Assembly: GCA_030323885.1 (NCBI GenBank)
Contig: CM059198.1
Span: 10,950,462-11,014,461 of the forward strand
DNA length: 64,000 bases
Direction of reading: 5' to 3'
DNA from: Branchipolynoe longqiensis
Lineage: Eukaryota; Annelida; Polychaeta; Phyllodocida; Polynoidae
Shown: piece by piece, positions 50,561-62,029 of the stretch
Numbering within the stretch: position 1 is the stretch's first letter
Layout: each line of letters opens with the position of its first letter
Made by a program: the position numbers and the translations under genes
The notes under the pieces: model-generated
Seen by the model: the letters and a program-made list of their open reading frames with translations, nothing else
The model's database searches: none
Told to the model about the DNA's origin: nothing

Positions 50561-51500
50561 GCCCGGCCGTCTGAGCCCCAGATACTTACTCTCCCCAGGT
50601 GCGTTCTGACAACTGTCTGTCAGTTTACACCTGATGCCCCTCTCCAACAAACTCATAAGCAAGAAAGGGAAGACAAGTCACGCAAGATTGACAGTGAAGA
50701 AGTTGTCCTTTATTGGCATCAACTCCTATTCACCTACTAGCGGCCTATCACCCTCAGTCCTTAGCTTCTGTCCACACAGAGCCTCATTACTCTCTTTAGT
50801 ATATATATAGGAATTAGTGCCTACATCCCATTGAACCAGAATCCCATGGTTGTTGCACACAACTCAGTTTGTATAGGAAAGGTGGAGCTTCAGACAGAGT
50901 GTCTGGGTCCCTGGCCAAGAGAAGAGTGTGTCTCTCTCAAGAGTCAAGAGTAGTCTTTTAGTAGTGCCTGTAACATCATATAGATCAGAGTCCCTAGAAA
51001 TAATCAGAATGAGGCCTGTGTGGGCAGGTGGGGCAAAAGGGTGCAGGTGACTGGGCCTACCACAGCCAGCCAATCAGACACCCTCTACAGCCTGGGGGCG
51101 GCGCCCTAATATGGGCAGCTGTCACTCAACCCCAGCTGCAGGTGGTGTCCATAATGTATGCAGAGTGGCTGGGTGTGCTTGCCCATCAGCCCTGTGGTAA
51201 CAGGTAGTTGCAGACAGTTACAATAAATATATATATAAAACATGTCCTTCTCCTCCACTTGCACCCTTACTGGTGCATAGAGGGAACATTTCACCAAACA
51301 TTAACTGTCTCTTACATAGGAACATCTCGTCATAATCTCGGGCACTATGTATTAACATATCTTTCACATAGCCTCATATGTCACACAGCGAGTAGGGCAC
51401 CCACTGCTTTTCTGTTGCATAACCTTGGTCCCCACTCCGTCGCCCAAGAATAACAATGCTCTCTGCCAATATATAATTCCGAACCGAAACTCTGTATATT
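50561..51500. other. No recognisable gene
   Basis: Mixed-composition sequence with small frames on both strands (50864-51073, 51208-51453) and no recognised domain. 50690-51240 is GC-richer and may be an unidentified repeat. Confidence 0.4.
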
Positions 51501-51504
51501 TTGA

Positions 51505-51625
51505 CATGCCGACAGCATGACCCAATTTCCCCCTCAGTCACATTATCCTGAAACAGGCCTAACCAGTCGTTCCCCTATCCTAGTAATGCATAGTGACAGT
51601 ACTATCTCAGTCGGATGTGCAGGGT
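51505..51625 (-). repeat. SINE body fragment, minus strand
   Basis: GACATGCCGACAGCATGACC, CCCTCAGTCACATTATCCTG, CCCCTATCCTAGTAATGC is the reverse complement of the middle of the SINE body. Confidence 0.6.
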
Positions 51626-52048
51626 CAATTCTAGGTAGATGCCACAGTTGTGAAAATGTCATGATTACCTCGGATTGTGCACCTTTAATCAAATAAAGCT
51701 GATGGGGCTGGACGTGTTGAACTGCTGTTTCCCATGTGGCAGGTCTGCGGGATTGAACCAGGGTTCCACACCTCGCCAATGGCAGTCAGCCATTCACACA
51801 TTTACATTTGTTTACATTTGGCATTACCAGCACATTGTAAGCACCAGTCCTATAGGGATTAGTATTGTGTGATATATTTAAAGCCCACAGCTTAATTCAC
51901 AAATTGTCAGACAAAATAAAAGTTGATTAATGAAGGATGCTTGCGTGTAATATGCACACATACATGCATGCACACATATATGTATGAATGTATACATACA
52001 GCTATAATATATTATATAGAGTGAGTCTATGTATATGTACATAGATAT
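51626..52048. other. No gene; AT microsatellite at 51955-52048
   Basis: AT-rich sequence ending in ATACATACAT/ATATAT simple sequence that directly abuts repeat copy 2. Confidence 0.6.
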
Positions 52049-53001
52049 TTAACCGTCGGGCTAATCCACCCATGCTTAAGGCGACCCTTCGTGTTAATTT
52101 ATATAATTGTTTCCATGTGAATTTTCCTGGGCCAGCCGCTGGCCGCCGCTGCCTCTCGTCCTGTCTGCAGGTAGTCAGTGTCCGTCGGTGTCCTTCCTGA
52201 GCTAAAGTCGGCCAGCCAGAGTATCGTCTAAATACGGAGGTTTGCCCCCTCCCACGTTTATCGGCCTAAAGCAATTACTTGGTTATTTCAACTAACTGGC
52301 TGGTCTACTCGCCTTATTGTGTATTTAATATGTTTAAATTGATCCAAAACTAAGCAGATGCGCTAGTGTCACTGCCACTGTCACTGATAATCAGCCTAAG
52401 TTACTGTCTCATTTTAGCCAAAAGATCCAGACGTTAATTCGGTTCATATGTCTGTTATAATCTCCCCGCAGATGGGCTAAGTAGCTGCGTAAGGCCTAGT
52501 TAGGCTTAAGGCCCTTAATTATATATAAAGCAATCCAATGTTAAGTTCGACCATAGCGGTTTACTCCATAGAAATCTGGAGGATAGTAAAGAATGCAAGG
52601 AACGTTCCAATTTACTTTTCCAAGAGCTCACAGCTTTTTATTCTGAACCAAAACTAACATTGTTTGCAGCATAAGTCGCAGAAATATCATACGAACCCTT
52701 CCCCTAATCATTAATTTCAAACAAGTTTAGAATTTAGATAAAATAGGCCTAAAACTCAGCTAAAACATCAGAGCGTCATTGAATACGTCTGATCGGTCTG
52801 GGTCCGAACGCCCGACCTCCTATCATTGCCAGGCGAGTCGCAGTTTGCGTCTCCTAGCAACGCTTTACGGCCGGAAATCCGGTGCCCAGTGAATGTTTGG
52901 CATTCGCGGTCTGCCATGGCGAGTAGCCCGTATTTCCAAATACGGGTTAGTGTGCACACGCCCGTGAATGCCACAAGGCGAGTAGTCTCGCCCACTTCAC
53001 T
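52049..53001. repeat. Long dispersed repeat, copy 2 (partner at 1990-2945)
   Basis: Same orientation as copy 1. It retains the CCCGTATTT/AAATACGGG hairpin at 52927-52946 and the ACTCGCC-rich right end. The left edge is sharp against simple sequence. To the right, the 53002-53240 sequence is absent from copy 1, so either the element continues here or copy 1 is truncated. Confidence 0.75.
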
Positions 53002-53940
53002 GCTCCCCCAGACGAACAACAAGAGTTGATGTTCGTCTAACAAAGGCAAAGTGGGCGCGACTACAACGGTCTGCGGTTGTAGCACAACAACTAGAATTAT
53101 CCCCGTGAAATAGCCCCGCGTCCTGCAAGCAGTGCAGGAGGCAAGACTCGTAATTGACCTCTCGTTGTGTTATTGACTCTGAAAAGAAGAGACCAGGAAC
53201 CTGGTCACATAGTATTGACATAGTTCATTACGATTAAAAAAGGATTTAATCCATATATTCTATATTCTGTTTTATTATGACACCTAAAATAGTGAAATCT
53301 GTTACCGATATTTTATATGATGAAATTACTGAGCTAGCTAGAAGAGCTAGAAGATATTTTATTTTTTATAATGGAATAAATTCAGCGTGTATTCCGTCCT
53401 ACGAGGGTATACTGCTCATCATTAAATATTCCATTTTATTTATTTTTTTTAAAATGTATTTATTATTATATATATATTTTTTTTTTAATTATATTTTCTT
53501 TTGGTGTACTGATATGTGTTCATTATTTTTTATTTTTTTAGTATTCTCTTATGGTGTACTGATATGTGTTCAGTATTTTTTTTTCTTGTTTTCACACCAT
53601 TTTCTTTTTTTCTTACATATTCGAGGATGTAGAACTGAGCCGTGAGCCTGGAGAACGCTTATAGTCTAACATCTGCCCCTGCAAACACGGTGCAAGGGGC
53701 CGTCCGCTAGCTAACAATCGGTTCCAACCGTGCCGTCTACGCTATACAACCAATAGCACATTTGGTAGCAGTGCTCTACTTAGGCACGGTTGGACTACGC
53801 TAAATAAATATTGATATTTACATTATATCTAGACCGTGTCAAAGTGACTATATGCGGTCATCCATTACTCTGCAGCACTACTTACAGCGACCTGCAGTAA
53901 TGAGTAACGTTAAAGTTTGATATATTCTGTAATGGTAAAT
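53002..53940. other. No clear gene; T-rich duplicated tract
   Basis: 53440-53630 is T-rich with a direct duplication of TGGTGTACTGATATGTGTTC at about 53512 and 53555. A 122-codon plus-strand frame (53277-53645) has a plausible polar N-terminus, then Phe/Leu-rich translation of the T-rich tract; I do not consider it a supported gene. 53640-53900 is unrecognised. Confidence 0.45.
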
Positions 53941-53944
53941 TTGC

Positions 53945-54180
53945 GTTTAATTTATGTGTCGTATGTATTCCTGAGAAGGTCGTACTAAACAACATTTACA
54001 TTTTCCGTCCAAGATGTTTAGTAAATATTTCTAAAACCCGTATGCACGCAAGTGCAATTAATTTACGGGCCATACATATACCTGAGAAGGTCGTACCAAA
54101 CGACATCTACATTTTCCGTCCATTTTTATATGTTTAATAAATATCTTTATAATGCGTCCATACGCAAGCCTGTTAATTCG
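53945..54180. repeat. Degenerate ~115-bp tandem pair
   Basis: CCTGAGAAGGTCGTACTAAA then ATTTACATTTTCCGTCC recurs as CCTGAGAAGGTCGTACCAAA then ATCTACATTTTCCGTCC. Each is followed by TGTTTAGTAAATATTT or TGTTTAATAAATATCT and a CGCAAG word. Confidence 0.8.
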
Positions 54181-54845
54181 CGGGCCGACTCCGTCGGAGC
54201 CTGTCAAACTGGGTAGTCCTAATTTTACGGGAAAATTAACTAGTGTCTTCTACGCCAACTAGCGACCAATGGAAGAAAATAACGTGGCCATTTCCAGGGC
54301 TGAAACCATTTATTTCTCATCTTCCCCAGGGGAAGGAAATAACGCTAGCCAGTTCCAGTGATGAAGCTCGTTATTCCTCAGCTTCCCCCGTATAGTACTC
54401 GGACTAGTTGGTGCCCCCCATGGCCCTTGAAGAACTACCTAGAAATTTCCCGTGCCCCGTAATTTTTCGTCCCTACATACCCAGTCGACCCCTGGCTACC
54501 GACCGAGTCGGACCGCGATCGACCACAGTGAACACCCATAATACGGTGATGTTACATTCTATCGTGAGACATACCATACCATAGTATACAACAATTACAA
54601 TCCGACGACTAATATAAGGCAATGCGATTTGCACATGGGAACGGGCAAAATATTAGGGAAATTTAAGAAAGATCAAGATGGAGATGAAAGTACGGACCTC
54701 CGGCAACTCGTGCAATGTTGCATCGAGCTGCGGGTTGTCTTTGCTCTAAGAATTCAAGAGAACTATTTGGATTACACAGTAGTTTTGGGGGGGGGGGGGT
54801 TGCCCTGCCATGGCTGATTAAACCCGATAATAACAGTTTGTTGAC
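54181..54845. other. No clear gene; GGAA(A)TAACG duplication
   Basis: 54270-54390 repeats GGAAGAAAATAACG / GGAAGGAAATAACG with CAGTTCCAG-like words and CTCATCTTCCCC / CTCAGCTTCCCC. A G13 run is at about 54787-54799. The short frame at 54629-54817 is unrecognised. Confidence 0.5.
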
Positions 54846-55160
54846 CTGAAAATCAAATGTTTGGTTAAGGGTTGGTTACCTGCCTAAAGACGGCCTAATA
54901 TATTCTAAATTTAAGCTCAATATCTGAATAAAATAACCCAAAAATCCCAATTGCTGGTTTAATACCCGCCGATATTCGGCCTAAGATATGCTAAATTTAC
55001 ATGTACTATTTGGATAATTCAATCCAGAAACCCCAATTAATGGTTTAATACCTGCCAAGACTCGGCCTAATATATGGTAAATTTAAGTTTTATGATTTTA
55101 AATTGAAATCCATTAATCCCAATGCGGTTGGTTAAGTGCCTATTGCGGCCTAATTTTTTA
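54846..55160. repeat. Degenerate ~95-bp tandem repeat, 3-4 copies
   Basis: GGTTTAATACCTGCC, CGGCCTAATATATGCTAAAT and CCCAATTAATG-like words recur in order around 54865, 54955, 55045 and 55130. Confidence 0.75.
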
Positions 55161-56420
55161 ATTTACCATTTTAATTTTGAGTTTAATGTAACTGCGTGGG
55201 CCGCACATCCACGCTATGGGCAAAATAGCGCAAACAAGAAACCGGGCCGTTGCAGTAAAAATTCGCGGAATGTTCGTGGAAATTCACGTGTGGGTGCTGT
55301 GGATACCCACCGGTAAACAGTGTCAGTTTTGACCCAATATGGTGTCAACGCACGGACCGTGAAGCACCCGGCCGTGGTTCCACTTACCGTACACAACAAT
55401 AGATAATATCCGGGGCAGGGGGCGTGCCGTTTTTTCTGCTTCAAGGGAAAGCCAAATGCCAAACAATAGATGCGGTAATTAACTCGCAACTGAATAAAAA
55501 GCCCGCGTATATGGAGAAACACACATATCGATTGCTAGTGATGTCCCGGTTTCGGAGCGGCCGACACCTGGTAATGGACTGGGACCGACCCTTAAAAACG
55601 TCGACATTACCAGAAAAATAATGGGCTACTGCGGGTACCCGAAATTAGGTCCTAGCGGGACTAGTGGTGCCTGATCCACGCTCTTAGGGGATACCCACCG
55701 TCTCAGAAGGAGATCATCACAGGGCTGTTGGGTTTTTGTGCAGTGCTCCCTGTTTCTCACCAGCTAAGCTGCCTGGCGGCTTGGTGCCAGACAGGCCAGG
55801 ACCTTCAGAGCGACTGCCGTTAACGTCAAAGGATGGGCAAAAGGCATAATCCGGGGGGCCGCTGCTCTCATCCCCGTAAAGACCCGGAATATTCCACGAA
55901 TAAACCGGAGAGAATGTTGTTTAATTAGTTTAAGTAATTATTGATTTTACAATGAAATCCGCTTTTGAATAAAATGGATTACAACTTCTGAAATACCTAA
56001 TACATTTACGACCCCGAACCTCTCGGGTTGGTATGAAATTTTGAAATATGTTGATATGTTATACTATAAAATTTAAATATCGTCGAATCTTTGTTACCCG
56101 AAAATACGGGGCGCTACTATGGTATTACTCAGTCTTTCGCTATAATGCAAATAGTATGAAGCTGGACGTCGCGATATCCCTACTCGCGGGCGTAGCCGTT
56201 TGGTACAAACCTATTTGTTGCTGTTTGCAACACACAATTTATTTGATTTAATTACACCTAAAATAATTCACGGGCCATGGCCTTAGCCATCTCCAAATTG
56301 ACCCTGGAACTAGTTCAAATTTGCTTCACCCTAAGTGGGAAAGCCTGCGGGCCTGCGTAGGGCGGAAAGCCTCGCGAAAACATGTCCAAAACATGGAGTA
56401 AAGACCCCACACATGCGGGT
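55161..56420. other. No recognisable gene
   Basis: Mixed composition with GC-rich patches at 55190-55440 and 55620-55900. Frames at 55214-55522 (minus) and 56048-56251 (plus) show no recognised domain. AATAAACCGGAGAGAATG at about 55899 resembles a polyadenylation context, but nothing upstream is identified. Confidence 0.4.
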
Positions 56421-56429
56421 GGCTCCGGA

Positions 56430-57090
56430 ACCACGAGTTAGTGTTTTTCACGGGGAACCATATTTTACATTTCAATTTTGATGTAGACTCGCGTTTTTCA
56501 CGGGGAACCGTTTTATATGTTTGACTTATTAGGTGGAGACGCCTAACTCACAATCAAGATTTATGTTTAACCTGATATCATTTCCAGATGGAATTAATAT
56601 TCTACACCATGGAACACTCATTTTTTGCAACTTTGATAATTTAGTGACATCTTTTTATGCTTAACGCATTTACACGCACCTATTAAGTTCGAAAAGGTTT
56701 GTGCGATATATAATTTATATAGTTCAATGAAATTTCCGTATCACATGCAATCCCGCATAAAGCGGGCTGGCCCATGGCCATTTACCAGTTCTAAAGCTAG
56801 TTTACACAATGGTGTTTTTGGTGCCATTACCACCAGTGTTAACCGTCATTATTGCTTTGACCACTATGAAGCTACTCTTATTTTTGATTTTTTTTAAAGT
56901 GGACCAACGTGTCCAACCATTTTCTAGGATAATATAATATTGAAATGCTCTATCTACTCAAATGGACCAACGTGTCCCAACGTTTTCTAGGATACTATAA
57001 TATTGACATGTTATATGTACATTAGTGGGCCAAAGTGTCCCAGCTTTTTCTAGGATAATATAATTTTGACATGTTATATGTACATTACTC
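56430..57090. repeat. Short direct repeats, including a ~70-bp triplet array
   Basis: TTTTTCACGGGGAACC occurs twice (about 56442, 56495). GGACCAACGTGTCCAACC, TTTTCTAGGATAATATAATA and TTGACATGTTATATGTACAT recur three times from 56902 to 57092. Confidence 0.8.
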
Positions 57091-58660
57091 CACGGGTTAG
57101 TTATATTTGCCAGAAATTTAATTGCCATGTAACGTTAATCAACTTTAATTTACTTTTACTTTCACCGGAATTGGTATTTTATTTCTTCGAATTAATTCCA
57201 CCGGTCTTCGCAATACTTTCATCTCTTCAGATTTCTGAAATATTTGCGGTCTTACTACTCTTTTAATTTGTTGGTCTGGTGGTTGTGCGTGAGGGTTTAC
57301 TTATGACATACTACTTAGACATTTTAAATGATTTTGGTAAGATGATGTTGACTCCTTGAGGATGAAATTTGGAAGACTTCTTAATTTAAGAAGTATTTTG
57401 ACCTTTGGAATAAAATTTGGAATACGTTTATTATTAAAATTGTTAATGTGGTTTCAAAATATCCTCACCTCTTCCACATGACCAATTTTTTATTATAATG
57501 TAATCCCCTGGCCGCCTAAATAATTGCCATGTGGATGGGGATTACAACTTTTAATTTGCTTAAACTAGTTTAAGGCTTAGTTTGTATTTAATGTAGTTTA
57601 CGGATCCCAATTAAATTTATTTATAAACCGTTAATTTAAATGGAATTTATTACTACCAAGCTGATACCCTCAGAGAGAATTTATTACTAGAATTTAATTG
57701 CCCGTTATAATCTTGCAACCCCGAAATGAATAAAAAAAATGCTACATTATAAAAACTGTCGAAATAAACGCTTGCCCTAACTGGTCATCTGCTCTAACAT
57801 TATTTGGGGAAACAAGGGAAATAAATGTGCAACAAGATATTTACAAAATTGATATACAACCAAGTGTGTGATATTTGATGTAATGTGTGAAAAGAAGTAT
57901 TCGTGTAGATTAATTGTCAAACAGCGACCTCCCCCCCCAGAAACAGTAACCTGTAAATAATTCTGCACCCCGAAACAATACCCGGTGTGGTGCCCTGGAG
58001 TGAAGATGGTGCTGGCCGGTTTCGCGGGGGTACGTCTCCAGTCCCGCGTCTGGCTCTGCCTTGGTCTTGGGTGGTTGGACGTGGCCCTGGGCTGATGGTC
58101 GCGGCTCACCGCGAAACCGCCGACGCCCCGGAGAGGAGACGTCGCCGTGGCTCCCGGACACGGTGTCGTGTTAGGATGTGTTGGAAGTGAGAACATATTA
58201 AAAGATTAACATATGTCGATATGGAATATTATATATACATATTGAGAATACATTATATATACCTATTGAGAATACATTAAGAGAATACTATATATATATA
58301 TATGAGCAGAGAACAAAGTTATTTTGAGTAATTAAAACGAGCACACGATAAATTTTCTACTATTTAATAGGAATATTGATATTAAAATGTAATGTTAATT
58401 CCCACCCAAAAAAAAAGCAAATATTATTTATGATTAAGAAATTTTAGATATATATGGATTTAGTCGCTTTAGTAACTTAGGTGGTTACCTTGAGTTAAAT
58501 AGAAATTAATTAATAGCACTATTTATGGGGTGCTGTAAATTTATAAGTACATTGATAAGTAGATTAATTATAGCACTATGGTAGTAGTGCTGGGGTTAAG
58601 TTAAACAAGTGGAAACTTGTTATACAATAAATATTATCGAAAGTTAATATTTATTTAAAT
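57091..58660. other. No clear gene; AT-rich with a GC island at 57975-58190
   Basis: AT-rich except for about 215 bp of GC-rich sequence with Arg/Pro/Gly-rich frames on both strands and no recognised domain. 58200-58310 has TATATA repeats. This may be the 3' non-coding part of the decayed minus-strand gene. Confidence 0.4.
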
Positions 58661-59704
58661 TCACTCCCCGGACTTAGGCTGAGGAGTGGCGTCCTCAGCA
58701 GGGGGGCTAGGGGCGCCCTCCTGCGGAGTGAACTGCTCAACAGGGGGGCTAGGGCCTCCCTCCGAGGGTGATATGGGGTAGGCGGCAGTGATGACCACCA
58801 ATACCCCCATACTACCCCCGACCTCGTCATGTAGGGAGGTTGCTGCACTAATAGCAGAATATTGGGAAGCGACGTCTTCCCTCTCGTCTGATTCGACAGA
58901 GGGCTCACCCCCTATAGGGGACCTCCTCGCGGCACTAGCATATGGGAGGGTGTCGTCTAGACTAACCTCCACAGCGGCGACACCCACCGGAGGTGGGATG
59001 TCGTCGTTGAAAGTAAGTCCCACTGCTGCAATAGGTGGGGGCACTGACCTGGGTTGGGACTGCCGGATCAAAGGCGACTCGTCCATGACGGTCGTGAAAG
59101 GCGACGGGGTCCGCAAATCTACGGGCACCGCTGGTAGCGGTCCCCCAGAAGTAGCCAGCGCCGGAAGTAGCCGGACCAAGGGCAATTCGTCCATGACAGT
59201 CGCGAGATGTGACGGGGCCCGCATAATTACGGGCACCGCTGGCAGCGGTTCCCCAGAGACTTCCATCTCCTCGTCGAGGTTGATGGCCGTCGTAAATGAT
59301 ATCAGGGATTCCTCCACTGGTGCCTCCATCGGTGGTATGGCAGCAGAAGCCACCACCGAGCATCCCTTTGGAGTCGTCGTCTTTCCCTTGTGAAAGCCAG
59401 ATGGCGCAACGTAAGGCCCGAGGGGAGCGGTAGTACGGCTCCCCGGGAACCATTTCGGTACAAGTGTTGGGGCCGGTAGCTCAGCCGCGTGCCCTGAAGC
59501 ATCAGGAAGGTGATCAGAGGTGGACGCCTGCGAGTACACAAAGTCCTCTGATATGTTCTCGTGAAGCTGAGCATCCGGAAAACGGGAAAGGTTCAGCTCG
59601 CTGAATCCTCCTCTCCAGTCAAGCGCTTTTGAGCCAAACGCGAAGTTGAAGTGCATGGTTAACTCCTCGTATTTTTGGATTTCCTCCATGTTTTCCGCCT
59701 GCAT
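58661..59704 (-). CDS. Proline-rich C-terminal frame of the unrecognised region
   Basis: 347 residues without a stop. It begins with a helical stretch (EEIQKYEELTMHFNFAFG, WRGGFSELNLSRFPD). A tandem ~41-residue repeat follows (GEPLPAVPVIMRAPSHLATV ... GGPLPAVPVDLRTPSPFTTV), and it ends in PSEGGPSPPVEQFTP / PQEGAPSPPAEDATP repeats. It reads as the end of the longer disrupted frame rather than an independent gene. No homology recognised. Confidence 0.5.
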   Translation of the reverse strand: MQAENMEEIQKYEELTMHFNFAFGSKALDWRGGFSELNLSRFPDAQLHENISEDFVYSQASTSDHLPDASGHAAELPAPTLVPKWFPGSRTTAPLGPYVAPSGFHKGKTTTPKGCSVVASAAIPPMEAPVEESLISFTTAINLDEEMEVSGEPLPAVPVIMRAPSHLATVMDELPLVRLLPALATSGGPLPAVPVDLRTPSPFTTVMDESPLIRQSQPRSVPPPIAAVGLTFNDDIPPPVGVAAVEVSLDDTLPYASAARRSPIGGEPSVESDEREDVASQYSAISAATSLHDEVGGSMGVLVVITAAYPISPSEGGPSPPVEQFTPQEGAPSPPAEDATPQPKSGE

Positions 59705-62029
59705 GTAACGGTATTCGTCCTGGGCCGTTACTGTTCTTGCCTCGGCAATTTCTAATTTTTAGTCGAGCATGTAGGAGGCAAGCCAGATTCACCTTGACGG
59801 AGTCAAGGCGGTTTAGCCAGAATGTGGCCAGGTCGCCGACGATGGCTTTAAGCAAGTCCATTGCGGCAGTAGAGTCATCGCTGGAGTCTAACTGCAGGGC
59901 TTCCTGGACCTCGGGAGGTAGATATTCGTACCTCTCAATTAGCCGCCTCTTAGCTGAGTCGGTCAACTCCGAGGGGGAAGGGGCTCCCCACGGCTTCAGC
60001 GGGTACGTGCTCGGCAGGAGCATTACTGATTTCTGAGGCCCGTCTTTTCAAGTCGTGACAGACCGCATGGGTAATGGTTCCCACTGTGGATAACGTGGGA
60101 TCCACGGGGCGCGCGGGTGCGCGCCTCGACTGAACCGGTCGGCTCGTGGTAGGTTCAGCTGCTGCTGCGGCTGGCTGGGCAGGCACGACCTTAGCGAGCC
60201 GCGCTCTTAACCTATCGCCCTCCTCCTGGAAGCGGGCGCCCTCGGCGATTTGCTCAGCCGTTTTAACCAAAGGTGGGTCGTCGTAGTCCGTCAATGCTGC
60301 GGCATACAAAATTCCCTCCTCTACTCTCTCGTCACAAACTGGTGGGGCACACAAACATCCGGGCGGCCTCTGTGATTACGCGGGCGACCGGAACCATGCG
60401 GGCGAGAAGTTGACAGGGGCACGGGAATTCCCGCTTCCCCGTCCATCGATTGCTGTAATCGGCGGCGGACTCTGGAGAAGTAAGCCTTCTCCTTGACGGA
60501 TTCCCCACCATAGATACACACCGCAAGAGTGTGCTCATGATGGGGTAGACGCAAGGTCTCCTCAGGACCCTGACGTCCTCGCTGGCGTACAAGTTCCGGC
60601 TGGTACGTAAAACGACACCGGTCCCCATCTGATGGGTCCTTTGCCACACGAGCCAGCAACGCAATCACAGATTGGTCGGGTCGATGGCCGGTTCGTGCAA
60701 AGGTCCCAAACGACATTAAATGTCGCAACATGATACCCCTCCTTGGTGTCTCGAAGGGCTGTCCATTTGCCTTAACATAGGGACATGGTGTACATTTGTG
60801 ATCGTCGCACGACGACAGAGGTACAGTGTACAAATGATCCTCGCAAATGTGACGAGCTAGGGTATCCCACTGTTTAAATTGACGCTTGGGAGTAGTAGGT
60901 GAGAGGGCATAGCGCTACCTCTTTGTAGGAAATAACCACAGAACGCACACCGATCCTTAGGCCTGAAGGTATGCCTAACAAACTTCAGGTGAGAGATGTC
61001 GTCCATTTGATATTCGGACCGATTGACACCGCGTTTGGCAGTGACTAGGTCCGCTATTTGCTTTACATAAGGGTCGAGGCCGGTCTGGTCATCATCCACC
61101 CAGTCTTCCTCGTCCGAGTCCCCGTCTTTATCACGGTTGAGCGGAGGGAGACACAATTTATTACGCCTCTTAGGCGTATCAGGCAACATGTACATGAGTG
61201 AGGGGATCGAAGTATCTTTCCCACATAACCGACTCCTGCACCAAACCTAACTCGGCGGCTCTCCTGATAGGACAGGCACCGATCGACTTCTGATTGAAGA
61301 CACAATTAACTTCACTGGGATACCGATCCGGGATCACAGCTGCTGGGATATCACTATCCCATTGAAGCTCACCTTTGTCAAGACGAGCGAGACGGAGTGC
61401 CATCGGCCGAAATCGGGATGATGGGACATATCCACAGGAGGGGGTAGCTCCTCGTCCGGTACGACCTCCGCTGGAGCCGCTGCTTGTTGGGCAGTGGAGG
61501 GCTCCTGGAAGAATCGGTCGACGACCGGCGGTTTGCGCGGTGATCGTCTAATTTGCGGCCCCGATGGCGAGTGGGAACCACTTGCTGCGGCCGGCCGCAT
61601 TCCCTGCGTGGCAGGAGACGACGGCACTGGAGGCGGTTTGCTGCAAAGTCGATCAGAACTATGTTTAGCCGACTTACCTGGAGATGAGGTGGTAGCCTCA
61701 TCTTCCTGAATTATGTCCTTAGGACGGTGTCCGGAGACAACAGTAAAGCCATCGTCTGTCTCCATTGGGACGACGTGTGTGGCTGTAGCGTCACTGACTG
61801 TAGAGCCAGGACGTGATAATGTAGTGTCAGCAGCTGGGCGCTGAGACACGTTACCCTCTGCGAGGGATAAATGATATTGTATACGGCGCGCCGGTGGACA
61901 CAAGGTCCAGTCGGTTAACCATACTTGTCGGTTCGGAGCCCGGACTTGTCGGTTCGGAGCCCGGACTGCTCTCTTGAGAAGAGGCCATCTCGAGACCCAG
62001 TCATGTAAACGCGACCAGGCCAGTGACAA
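58661..62029 (-). pseudogene. Unrecognised frameshifted coding region (gag-like?)
   Basis: Seven overlapping minus-strand frames form one continuous product if about six single-base frameshifts are assumed: 62029-61334, 61403-61179, 61195-60857, 60833-60321, 60354-59950, 60023-59619 and 59704-58661. The N-terminal part is Ser/Pro/Thr-rich with a short tandem VRAPNRQ repeat. The middle has a CAFC zinc-finger half near 60945, then a C-D-D-H-K-C-T-P-C cluster near 60800. A helical segment follows (PPEVQEALQL, AAMDLLKAIVGDLATFWLN, VKVNLACLLHARLK). The last 347 codons are proline-rich and open. No enzyme motif is seen. It could be the structural gene of an unidentified retroelement or virus-derived insertion, or a degraded host gene. 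Not identified. Confidence 0.55.

Noticed and set aside
1990..53001. The two 950-bp repeats as LTRs of one 51-kb element
   Set aside because: No shared target duplication was seen, the outer flanks differ, and the interior consists of independent insertions. Kept only as a low-probability idea.
53277..53645. 122-codon frame with a Phe/Leu-rich, membrane-like C-terminal half
   Set aside because: The hydrophobic half is translation of a T-rich duplicated tract. The N-terminal half has no recognised domain or neighbours.
57777..58196. Arg/Pro/Gly-rich frames on both strands of a small GC island
   Set aside because: Both strands are open and low-complexity. No evidence of a real protein.
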